NCBI GenBank assembly: GCA_017882705.1
Contig: JADGOZ010000081.1
Span: 1 to 40,110, forward strand
Origin: Candidatus Nanopelagicales bacterium
GTDB lineage: Bacteria; Actinomycetota; Actinomycetes; S36-B12; CAIYMF01
Direction: 5' to 3'
DNA: 40,110 nt
Shown: piece by piece, positions 7,564 to 14,322 of the stretch
Numbering within the stretch: the stretch's first letter is position 1
Layout of the letters: each line of letters opens with the position of its first letter
The notes under the pieces: model-generated
What the model saw: only the letters and a program-made list of their open reading frames with translations
What the model was told of the DNA's origin: nothing
Databases searched by the model: none
Program-made: the position numbers and the translations under genes

Positions 7564-7973
7564 GCCGTCGCGGGTACGCGGTCGCGCTGGCGTTCGCGGT
7601 CGCGGTTCTGGTCGGATCGATGGCGTTGGCGGCGGTGGTCCTGCTCGGGCACCGGCTGCATGGGGGCGTGGTCCGAGGCGTCGGCTACGGCGGTCCTGGG
7701 GGCGGGCCGGGGATGATCGGCCCGGGGTTCACCGGCCAGGATCGGGTCTCGGTGGCGCAGGCGACGAAGATCGCCACCGGCTGGTTGGCCACCCACCAGG
7801 CCGCTGCGCAGCTGGGCGACCCGGTGTGGACACCGATGGGCTACGCGTTCCCTGTGATGCGCACTGGTGCGACCGTGGGAACGCTCGTGGTCCGGCAGAG
7901 CGACGGCCAGGTCGCCTACCGGGAGTTCCAGCCGGTGGTATCTCCGACGCCGACCGCGACAAGCACGGCGTAA
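7560..7973 (+). CDS. Membrane-anchored or exported protein coupled to the SHOCT gene
   Basis: The 137-residue protein begins at a GTG overlapping the upstream stop. The N-terminus (SRRGYAV, then a helix about 8-30) is a signal anchor or an uncleaved signal peptide. A Gly-rich linker (about 38-58) leads to a small soluble domain (about 60-125) with an Ala-rich helix and strands (VWTPMGYAFPVMRTG, GTLVVRQSDGQVAYREF) that resembles a PepSY-like half-domain, although I cannot confirm this. The tail is Pro/Thr-rich. Tight coupling to the SHOCT protein suggests the two act together at the membrane. Confidence 0.65.
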   Translation: MSRRGYAVALAFAVAVLVGSMALAAVVLLGHRLHGGVVRGVGYGGPGGGPGMIGPGFTGQDRVSVAQATKIATGWLATHQAAAQLGDPVWTPMGYAFPVMRTGATVGTLVVRQSDGQVAYREFQPVVSPTPTATSTA

Positions 7974-8152
7974 CTGGCCCCGACCTGGCGCGGTTCAGTC
8001 GGTCTGGTGACGGCCTCGCGGCTCGACGTCCGCCGCGGCTACGGCGGCAGGAGCCGTCGGTGTGGAGGCGGGTTCGTGGACGTGGGGCAGCCACGGTCCA
8101 GGTGAGGGCCGGCCCGAAGGCCGACCCCCAGATGCGGCTTATCCAGTTCCCG

Positions 8153-8329
8153 TCAGCAGTGTGGCGACGAGGTCCACTGATTGCTGACTGCCGGCGCCGG
8201 GACATACCACGTCGAGCCGTATCCATTGTTCCCGCGCACGGTCACCGAGAACCACTTGCCCTGTCCAAGCGCCTGTGGACCAGTTGTCCAGCAGTTCATC
8301 CAGACTCCCAGACCATGACCGACATGGTG
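8153..8329 (-). pseudogene. C-terminal remnant of a secreted SH3-like protein
   Basis: The last 53 codons of a minus-strand frame ending at 8153 read like the end of the SH3-like domain found at the C-terminus of many actinobacterial exported proteins: GVWMNCWTTGP, a KWFSVTV strand, GYGSTWYVPAPAV and a final SSPHC, with the usual Cys near the start and the Cys as last residue. Upstream of about 8330 the frame becomes Arg-rich and loses similarity, where the plus-strand nuclease gene begins. The 5' part of the gene has therefore been lost. Confidence 0.5.
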
Positions 8330-8355
8330 GCCGCACGCTGCCAGAGGTTGCTCAA

Positions 8356-8994
8356 ATGCTAATCGCCGGTTCCGTACCCCCGCACGACGCGCTCGGCGCA
8401 CTGTCCCGTGAGCGACCGATCTTCCACTCCGAGGCCGACTTTCAGCATGCCTTAGCTTGGCAGGTGCACTCCGCAGACCCGCTGATGAACGTGAGGCTCG
8501 AGACACGGGCCGCCAGGGGGGAGCGGTTGGACCTGATGTTCAGCCGGTCCGATCTCGGACTCTCCACCGCCCTCGAACTGAAGTACCCCTGCGCCGCTCT
8601 GGACGAGACCGTCGACGGTGAGCAGTTCGTTCTGCCGGCCCGGGGCGCGCAAGACATTCGCGGCTACGACTTCATGAAGGACATCGCCCGTATCGAGCGC
8701 CTCGTAAAGGCTGGGGTAACCGACAACGGAGAGGTCGTGGCCATCACGAACGACCGGTCGTACTGGACGCGCCCACGGCATGGCCGACCCACCGGAGCAG
8801 CCGCCTTCCGGCTCTACGAGGGCGAGCGACTCGCTGGCGTCCGGGCATGGGGACCGCAGTCGGCCGGCACCGAGAAGCACACGAAGGGCCCCATCGAGCT
8901 CCCCGGTGACTACGTCCTGGAACGGCAGGACTACCGCAAGGTTGTGGACGGTCGCGGCGGGAGCTTCCGGCAACTTGTGGTCGAGATCGACTAG
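8356..8994 (+). CDS. Standalone PD-(D/E)XK nuclease-like protein
   Basis: The 212-residue protein has a PD-(D/E)XK arrangement. A helical N-terminus with FHSEADFQHALAWQV supplies a possible alpha-1 Glu (E26), E49 sits in RLETRA, D59 in ERLDLMF, and E74-x-K76 in ALELKYP. A later strand (GEVVAITNDRSYWTR) and a C-terminal domain follow. The order helix-strand-D-strand-ExK is that of restriction-type nucleases. There is no helicase, methylase or specificity gene beside it. ATG 8356 has AGAGG about nine bases upstream. It sits where an SH3-domain gene was truncated, so it may have arrived by insertion. A defence or DNA-repair role is inference. Confidence 0.6.
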   Translation: MLIAGSVPPHDALGALSRERPIFHSEADFQHALAWQVHSADPLMNVRLETRAARGERLDLMFSRSDLGLSTALELKYPCAALDETVDGEQFVLPARGAQDIRGYDFMKDIARIERLVKAGVTDNGEVVAITNDRSYWTRPRHGRPTGAAAFRLYEGERLAGVRAWGPQSAGTEKHTKGPIELPGDYVLERQDYRKVVDGRGGSFRQLVVEID

Positions 8995-9018
8995 CGCAGC
9001 TTCACGAAGGGGAACGAC

Positions 9019-9189
9019 ATGCCAGAGCCGACGACGCAGGCGGTCCGCCGGACACTCACCAACAGGAGGACTGTGTCGGCTGGCCGCTGGCCGGCGGGGG
9101 CGTTCGCGCGCGTGGTAGATCAGGTGTCGAGCCGCTCGGAGGCGTCCGCCTCGAGGCGACGTAAGTCCACGACATCTCCGTGCGCGTGA
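9019..9189 (+). CDS. Possible short or truncated ORF after the nuclease gene
   Basis: ATG 9019 has a good AGGGGA site six to seven bases upstream and lies 24 bp after the nuclease stop. The first 35 residues look plausible (MPEPTTQAVRRTLTNRR...). The frame then runs antisense into the convergent gene at 9120-9365 and turns Arg/Ser-rich before its TGA. It may be the 5' end of a gene cut off by a rearrangement. Confidence is low. Confidence 0.25.
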   Translation: MPEPTTQAVRRTLTNRRTVSAGRWPAGAFARVVDQVSSRSEASASRRRKSTTSPCA

Positions 9190-9365
9190 CCAAAGTCCCT
9201 CAGGAGATCGTGGGCCGCGGCCAGTAACCGTCCGGCCTCGGCGACCTGCTCACGGCCGTGGATCGAGTCAGCGACCCTCTCGTACTCCGCGATGATCGCC
9301 GCGCCCTCCACGAAGTGCCGTCGCGCCCGTGCTGCGAGTTCTGGACTCACGACGTGCTCAGACAT
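9120..9365 (-). CDS. Small helical hypothetical protein
   Basis: The 81-residue protein is almost entirely helical and charged (ELAARARRHFVEGAAIIAEYERVAD, REQVAEAGRLLAAAHDLL). It has no signal peptide, membrane helix or cysteine. It begins at ATG 9365, 12 bp after the stop of the upstream minus-strand gene at 9378, so the two are probably co-transcribed. The family is unknown. It could be a small cytosolic regulator or an antitoxin-like protein, but no toxin is evident. Confidence 0.6.
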   Translation of the reverse strand: MSEHVVSPELAARARRHFVEGAAIIAEYERVADSIHGREQVAEAGRLLAAAHDLLRDFGHAHGDVVDLRRLEADASERLDT

Positions 9366-9377
9366 CAGATGCCTCCG

Positions 9378-9665
9378 TCACGGGCTTCCGGTTCCAGCGT
9401 CGCCCTGGAGCGGTGAGGGTGTGAGCACAGCCTGCGCCTTCGCGGCCCGGCGTCTCGGTAGGACGCGCACGGCCGATCGCCGCGAGTGTCGGTGAGCGGC
9501 GACGAGGCGCTCGACCCCGACTAGGGATACCCCGACGAGCCGGAGGCTCGCAGCGAGCAAGGAGCCGACGAGGATGAGGAGACCCCACAGGGTCCAAACC
9601 ACAGCGAGACCGAGGGCGTAGAGGGCCAGCCCCGCGAGTCGCACGCTGGTCGAGAGTCGCCACAT
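9378..9665 (-). CDS. Small membrane protein with basic tail
   Basis: The protein has 95 residues: a long hydrophobic N-terminal region (about 8-50, probably two helices: LAGLALYALGLAVVWTLWGLLILV and GSLLAASLRLVGVSLVG), then a strongly basic stretch (about 55-75, RHSRRSAVRVLPRRRAAK) and a short polar end. The ATG at 9665 has a good AAGGGGA site. The family is not recognised. It is followed closely by the helical 81-residue protein. Confidence 0.6.
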   Translation of the reverse strand: MWRLSTSVRLAGLALYALGLAVVWTLWGLLILVGSLLAASLRLVGVSLVGVERLVAAHRHSRRSAVRVLPRRRAAKAQAVLTPSPLQGDAGTGSP

Positions 9666-9767
9666 CGGCGTCCCCTTCCCGCTGGGGCTGGCGGCATCGG
9701 CGTAGGAGCGGCACCCGCGTGAGTCGTCCCGACCGGAGCGGGTGCCCGAGGGTGGACAGCAGGCCTG

Positions 9768-10133
9768 TCAGGAGCGGCCGCGCGGCTTGCGGTCGCGGAC
9801 CGAGAGGACGGCACCGTCGCGGGCGAGGACGACGCGCAAGGTCCCGCGGCGCAGCCGTATCCGGCCGTTGCCGGCGGGGTCGGGCTCGAGCTCGTCCGGG
9901 TCGGCGATGGCGGTACGGATCGCGTCGTCGCTGACCTTGTCCGCGATTGCGGCCGCCCGTGCGCCTTGGGTCATCCGCAGCGGCGTGGGGCCGTCCGGGT
10001 CGGCTAGGGCAGGGAGTTCCTGCGGATGTGCCTCGAACTCGGCGACCTCGGCGTCGAAGGCCGCCACGGTCTCCGCCTCGGTCAGCTCGCGGACGGGCGG
10101 GGCCTGGAACGGGAGTGAGAACGCTGCGGTCAT
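9768..10133 (-). CDS. Hypothetical acidic protein
   Basis: The 121-residue protein is acidic at the N-terminus (LTEAETVAAFDAEVAEFEAHPQEL) and ends in a basic beta-rich stretch (GRIRLRRGTLRVVLARDGAVLSVRDRKPRGRS). ATG 10133 was chosen over the in-frame upstream start because it has AAGGAC at proper spacing. There is no signal peptide or known motif. It lies in a run of small minus-strand genes in a region rich in gene fragments and could be a mobile-element accessory gene. Confidence 0.55.
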   Translation of the reverse strand: MTAAFSLPFQAPPVRELTEAETVAAFDAEVAEFEAHPQELPALADPDGPTPLRMTQGARAAAIADKVSDDAIRTAIADPDELEPDPAGNGRIRLRRGTLRVVLARDGAVLSVRDRKPRGRS

Positions 10134-10310
10134 CGGTGTCCTTGCCGTGGGGGTGGCGTTCCCGCGGGAGGCGCACACCCTCGAACTGGCCGAGATGCGT
10201 CAAGCGGTACTCGGCGGTGGGGCACCGGCCCGGGGTCTCAGGCCGCGGTGTCGTTCTCACTGTATGCGTAACTGGGGCCGCAGACCATGAGGTTGCTGCC
10301 GCGGATGCGG

Positions 10311-10565
10311 CTAGGGCGCCGTGGATGGGTACGCGGACCCCGGGGATGAGATGGCGTGCAGCCGGTCCCGCTCATCGAGCACGGCGGTCGCGATCGGGCG
10401 CAAGCGCGCCTCGAACTCCTGGTAGTCGTGCGCGCAGAACAGGAGCTGTCCGGTGGGCAGGCTGACCTGGACGTAGGCCTGCGACCCGCAGCGGTCGCAG
10501 CGGTCGTGGTCGCTCAGGTGGCGCGGCAGGAACGTCTCGGTGACCTCGACTCGAGTGGTCTTCAC
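10311..10565 (-). CDS. DUF7455-type zinc-binding-like small protein (accessory copy)
   Basis: The 84-residue protein has the family core DRCDRCGSQAYVQV about residues 21-34, followed by LLFCAHDYQEFEARLRPIA. The CxxC plus a downstream C-x-H (CAHD) suggests a zinc knuckle. The GTG at 10565 is supported by AAGGGA and gives the N-terminus VKTTRVEVTE. A paralogue with the same core lies at 27072-27296. The function is unknown; the family is widespread as single genes in actinobacteria. This copy is less GC-biased in wording and lies in the accessory region. Confidence 0.75.
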   Translation of the reverse strand: MKTTRVEVTETFLPRHLSDHDRCDRCGSQAYVQVSLPTGQLLFCAHDYQEFEARLRPIATAVLDERDRLHAISSPGSAYPSTAP

Positions 10566-10926
10566 GACGTCGTCCCTTCGGTCCTCCACCCCAGTGTGCG
10601 CTCCGGGCGCCCGCGGCACATCTGGGTTGGCCGCTCAAGCCAGCCGTCACCCAGCTCTGTTCCACATCGGTTACACACGAGGTCGACAACCACTGGCAAA
10701 CGATGACAACCACTGAGCAGCGTTGACGCAGGTCAGCGGCCTACGAAGGGGCTCGTCGCAGGTCACAGCCCATGGCGACCTCCCGATGCCGGTATCTGCT
10801 GGCTCCATCGTTCACCGGCGTACGCGATGCCGTGCGAGAACGAACCAACGCAGCCACAGACCTGGGGTTCAGCGGAGCCAACGTGCGCGCCTCGCACAGA
10901 CGGCCACTGAGCCCCTCCTGACGCTC
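10566..10926. other. Gene-free stretch
   Basis: The sequence contains open frames on both strands, but their translations are Arg/Ser-rich without ribosome-binding sites. A short repeat (tgacaaccactg-like, CAACCACTGG and CAACCACTGA near 10687 and 10704) is the only local pattern. The promoter of the DUF7455 gene is probably here. Confidence 0.4.
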
Positions 10927-11100
10927 GTGTGGGTTCTCGACTCAGGCCGGCACGTTCCGGGCGTCCTGATGGACTGGGATCGCCGAAACGGGTCCTGGTG
11001 GGGTTTGGTGGCCTGGGACGCTGGACGTGGCCTGAGCGGGTCTGGCTTCCTGCCGGGCGGCTTCGCCGGATCGACGCGGGTGGAGCCCGTACAAGGACAC
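10927..11100 (+). pseudogene. Small frameshifted hypothetical gene
   Basis: Starting at GTG 10927 one frame reads VWVLDSGRHVPGVLMDW then GSWWGLVAWDAGRG, which resembles small actinobacterial proteins of about 50-60 residues with a Trp-rich sheet. At about 11030 the natural continuation, PERVWLPAGRLRRIDAG, is in the next frame. No ribosome-binding site is seen before the GTG. I take it as a decayed or frameshifted small gene. Confidence 0.35.
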
Positions 11101-11261
11101 ACCCGTGGGTGAGATGCGGCGCACTGGCAACATCTCAAGAAGCCCGGTTCTCAGTCCAGGATATCGCGCCGCACAGCGCTCGCAGATCCCGTGCGGCACA
11201 AGCGCTTTCGCACAGTGCTCAGGCGTCTAGAGTCCGCGACTACCTCGACTAGTCGTCACCG

Positions 11262-11308
11262 CACGAAGCCCCGGACCCGTTGCCCGACAACGGATCCGGG
11301 GCTTCGTG
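11262..11308. terminator. Very strong hairpin, bidirectional terminator
   Basis: A 21-nt arm (11262-11282) pairs with 11288-11308 at 20 of 21 positions around a five-base loop (CCCGA). The arms begin CACGAAGCCCCGGA and end with CGGGGCTTCGTG. There is no T-run. It lies between the fragment-rich left region and the DUF2142 gene and would stop transcription from either side. Confidence 0.75.
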
Positions 11309-11500
11309 GTGGGAGGGCCTCAGCCGGATCGCCGCGGCGGAGCGCGGCAGGTGCGGGCGCGTCGGCGAGCGGGGGAAGCGGCCACGCTTCCGTTAGCATT
11401 CCTCCATGCCGACGAGCCGAGGACGGGAGCGTGGACCCCTGCGGCTCCGCGGAGAGCCGTTGTCGGGTCATGACGACCCCGATCACGGCTCGATCCGCGC

Positions 11501-13024
11501 GTGAGGGACCTCACCGACGAGCCGTCGCCAGGCGACGGGTCACGAGACCTCGTCCGCTGGGTCAGGCTGGCGATGGTCGCGGTGACGTTGTGGCTGTGCT
11601 TCGTGGCCTGGGCCGTGGCGAGCCCGCCGGGATCGGCACCAGACGAGAACGCCCATCTCGGAGCCGCGTGGGCCGTCAGCCACGGGCAGTCCCCGTCGGC
11701 GCGGGTGTTCATCGTCCCCGCGAAGGTCGCCGCGCAGTCCTGCTTCAGCCGGACGCACGTGGCCAGCCCGTGCGCGCCGCCGACCGGCGAGATCGGGGCG
11801 GCGACGGTCGTCCTGCCGAACACGACGAACTCGTACCCGCCGGTCTTCCACCGGTTCCTCGGCCTGTTCTTCACCTCGGACATCGTGTCGTCCGTGCTGG
11901 CCATGCGTATCGCGGTCGCGTCGGTGAGCGCCCTGCTGATCATGATCCCGCTGGTGCTGATCAGCCGGATCTCCGGGTTCACCGCAGTGCGGGGCGTCGG
12001 GCTCGCACTGCTGGTGGCGCTCACCCCTCTCGTGTTCTTCCTCTGCGCCTCCGTCAACCCGTCGGCTTGGGAGCTGGCCGGTGCCGTCTGCGCCTGGGGC
12101 AGCTTCGTGGCGCTGGCCCTGGCCCGGAGCCGGCGCGACGTGGTGTGGTCCTCGCTCGGGATGGCCACCGGAGTCATGGTCGGGGCTCTCGTGAGGCCGC
12201 ACGGCGGCGAGACGCTCGTGGTCGGACTGCTGCTCGGGGCACCGGTCCTGCTGGCACGGCTCGCCCCGACGGCGCCGGCGTCCGCACGACGGTTCTGGTC
12301 CGTGGTCATCGCGATCTACGGAGTCGTGGGAGCGGTCGGAGCAGTCGTGATCGCGCGCGGGGCGCTGGCAGTCACGTGGATCGCGAACCCGCCCGTGGAC
12401 GACCGCTCGCCGGCCTACCAGTGGGCGCACGCGGCGCTGATCTCGGTACGTTACTGGGTCAACTCGATCGGCCGCCTCGGCTGGAACGACACCGAAGTTC
12501 CGCTCGCCGTGGTCGCCGCGTTCTTCGCTGTCGGGGGGTTCCTGGTGCTCGCCGCGCTCAGCCGGCGGCGCTCGTCGATCGCGTTCTCGATCGGCATGGT
12601 CAGCCTGGGTTCGCTCTTCCTGACGACGGCAGTCCTGGCGACCAGCAGACCGCCTGGCGGCTACCTCCAGAGCCGGTACCTGTGGCCGGTCTACGCCGGA
12701 GTCCTCTTCGTCGCCGTCGCAGGGCTCGCCTCGACGCACGAGGACTGGGTCGACCGCCTGTACGCCCGTCACGTGCGGATCTTCGCCGGGGTCGCCCTCA
12801 CGCTCGCCTCGGGCCTCGGATACAGCACGAACATCCGTCGCTACGTGACCGGCGGCGCGGGCTCGCAAGCCGGCGCCACGGACGTGTGGCATCCCGTGCT
12901 GCTCGGCGCCACGACTCTGACGGCGCTGTTCTGCGTCGTCTACGCCCTGTTCGTGTGCTCGCTGCTCGTCGACCGTGTCGCCTGGCAAGGCTCGCGTCAG
13001 CGCCAGAGCACCCACGTCGAGTAG
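11501..13024 (+). CDS. DUF2142 polytopic membrane protein
   Basis: The 507-residue protein has about ten to twelve membrane helices. It starts with a short cytosolic tail and helix 1, then the family hallmark PPGSAPDENAHL about residues 45-56. DUF2142 proteins resemble GT-C-fold glycosyltransferases, with an acidic first extracytoplasmic loop, and are found with cell-envelope polysaccharide genes. An acyltransferase remnant, not a glycan cluster, is next to it here. The first large loop has two Cys (QSCFSR, ASPCAPP) that could form a disulfide. The GTG start at 11501 has a weak ribosome-binding site; later starts are possible. Confidence 0.8.
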   Translation: MRDLTDEPSPGDGSRDLVRWVRLAMVAVTLWLCFVAWAVASPPGSAPDENAHLGAAWAVSHGQSPSARVFIVPAKVAAQSCFSRTHVASPCAPPTGEIGAATVVLPNTTNSYPPVFHRFLGLFFTSDIVSSVLAMRIAVASVSALLIMIPLVLISRISGFTAVRGVGLALLVALTPLVFFLCASVNPSAWELAGAVCAWGSFVALALARSRRDVVWSSLGMATGVMVGALVRPHGGETLVVGLLLGAPVLLARLAPTAPASARRFWSVVIAIYGVVGAVGAVVIARGALAVTWIANPPVDDRSPAYQWAHAALISVRYWVNSIGRLGWNDTEVPLAVVAAFFAVGGFLVLAALSRRRSSIAFSIGMVSLGSLFLTTAVLATSRPPGGYLQSRYLWPVYAGVLFVAVAGLASTHEDWVDRLYARHVRIFAGVALTLASGLGYSTNIRRYVTGGAGSQAGATDVWHPVLLGATTLTALFCVVYALFVCSLLVDRVAWQGSRQRQSTHVE

Positions 13025-13127
13025 TCGTCCATCGTGAGCCGTCCTCGCGTGCCGACGACCCCGACGCGAGGCACCGCTCGGGAGGCGATCGTCCGACGTG
13101 CGAGGACAGGTGCGTGCGCCCGGGGAG

Positions 13128-13385
13128 CCGCGCACCCTCTCGACGTGGTAGCGGACAGCGTCGGCTGCTCGCTCAACGACGTCTATCTCGCCGCGCTGTC
13201 GGCCGGTCTCCGCGCGACGCTGGCCCCCACGGGGCGCTCGACGCGGCAGCGCGGGTGGGGGTGATCGTCCCGGTCTCCATGCGCACCGGCGCCGACGACG
13301 CCCGCACCGGCAACATCGACGCGGCGTTCTTCGTCGACCGCCGTAGGACCGCCGGACGCCGTGCGTCAGCGGGTGACGGGGCCGG
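13128..13385 (+). pseudogene. Frameshifted fragment of a WS/DGAT acyltransferase
   Basis: Three consecutive reading frames carry adjacent pieces of one domain. The first frame holds HPLDVVADSVGCSLNDVYLA followed by a helix (the 'NDV-LAA--GALR' block). From about 13235 the next frame holds GVIVPVSMRTG and NIDAAFFVD (the 'VPVSLR ... GN' block). From about 13340 the third frame holds AVGPPDAVRQRV (the 'LP---DPV-RLR' block). These are the central segments of wax-ester synthase/diacylglycerol acyltransferases. The N-terminal HHxxxD half and the C-terminus are absent. The fragment runs into the 3' end of the convergent DUF6206 gene. Confidence 0.7.
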
Positions 13386-14322
13386 GGAGGACGAAGTCGT
13401 ACGGCTGCCTCAGGACCTTCGTGCGCACGAAGCGATCGGCGCGGCGCAGGCGCAGGTAGAGCGCGAGCAGGTCGGCATCCGACCGGTAGTACTTCTCCAC
13501 CTGCTCGGCCGTCACGGGCTCGTGCGGACCGAGCACCGAGGCGTCGCCGGCGAGCCAGCCGTTGACCACGTCGACGCCGAGCGGCACGCGGTCGGCCCGC
13601 CCCTCCTTGTGGAAGTTGCCGAGCAGGTCGACGGCGACGAGGCGCGGGTCGTAGTAGTCGTCGAGGTAGGCGCCGACGAGGCCGCGCCGGTGGTAGTAGG
13701 TCCGTACTCCCGCGGGGATCGGCGTCTCGAGCCAGCCGATGTCGACGAGGTGCCGGCCCGCTCGTCGCATGAAGGGAGTGCCGACGTCGACCAGCACCGG
13801 GTCGGTGAGGTGGGGGGAGTCGGGTCCGAACGACCAGTTCGACAGCTGGCCGTCGAGGGCGACCTCGAGGCCGTCGGACCTCTCACGGTGGTAGACGGCC
13901 AGGCGAAGCGTAGCGGCGAGCACGCGCTCCACGGCGTCGACCACCATGGGGTCGTCAGCGGTCTTCAGGATCGAGTGCCCCAGCGAGGCGACCGGGAGCT
14001 CGGGCTGGACGAGGTGCACCACGGGTGGCCGTCCCGGTCGCGGGATCGGCACCACCCCCGTGTCGACGACCTGGACGCCGGCGGCAGCGAGCTCGGACAG
14101 GTAAGTGCGGACGAGCTCCTGGTAGCGCTCCGCCGCGGCCTCGTCGGCGAAGCCGGACATCCGCTTGCAGACCAGGCCCGGCAGCCCGGTGAGCTGCAGG
14201 CACGCCGAGACCTCGCCGTAGGCGAGGACGGTGAGCCCCGGGGTGCGCTCGGGCTCCGCCGGATCGAGCCGGGACTCCAGCTCGCTCAGGATCGCGGAGA
14301 CGTCCTCGGGGGCGGCGGTCAC
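13366..14322 (-). CDS. DUF6206-like protein, probable kinase (PKL/APH) fold
   Basis: The 318-residue protein is third in a minus-strand operon; its GTG overlaps the aminotransferase stop (GTGA). I place it near DUF6206 from memory. Its layout is that of a small-molecule kinase-like fold: a glycine-loop-like strand turn (AYGEVSA, residues 34-40), a strand with LVCKRM carrying a candidate ATP lysine K53, a hinge-like VQPELP (105-110), a catalytic-loop-like D157-GQLS-N162 with the D-x4-N spacing, and LVDVG with D179 at the position of the DFG Asp. A C-terminal helical half follows. Seen: these motifs and their spacing. Inferred: ATP-dependent phosphorylation of a small molecule. A degenerate pseudokinase is the alternative. 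Confidence 0.6.
   Translation of the reverse strand: MTAAPEDVSAILSELESRLDPAEPERTPGLTVLAYGEVSACLQLTGLPGLVCKRMSGFADEAAAERYQELVRTYLSELAAAGVQVVDTGVVPIPRPGRPPVVHLVQPELPVASLGHSILKTADDPMVVDAVERVLAATLRLAVYHRERSDGLEVALDGQLSNWSFGPDSPHLTDPVLVDVGTPFMRRAGRHLVDIGWLETPIPAGVRTYYHRRGLVGAYLDDYYDPRLVAVDLLGNFHKEGRADRVPLGVDVVNGWLAGDASVLGPHEPVTAEQVEKYYRSDADLLALYLRLRRADRFVRTKVLRQPYDFVLPGPVTR

Noticed and set aside
1..11250. Whole left part as an intact prophage or conjugative element
   Set aside because: No integrase, relaxase, capsid, portal or transposase gene is visible, and no attachment-site repeats were found. Only a decayed, mixed region can be supported.
11130..11260. Possible tRNA or tmRNA near the strong hairpin
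   Set aside because: No T-loop (GGTTCGANTCC) or CCA end and no cloverleaf pairing could be found. 'GGTTCTCAGTCC' is only a superficial match.
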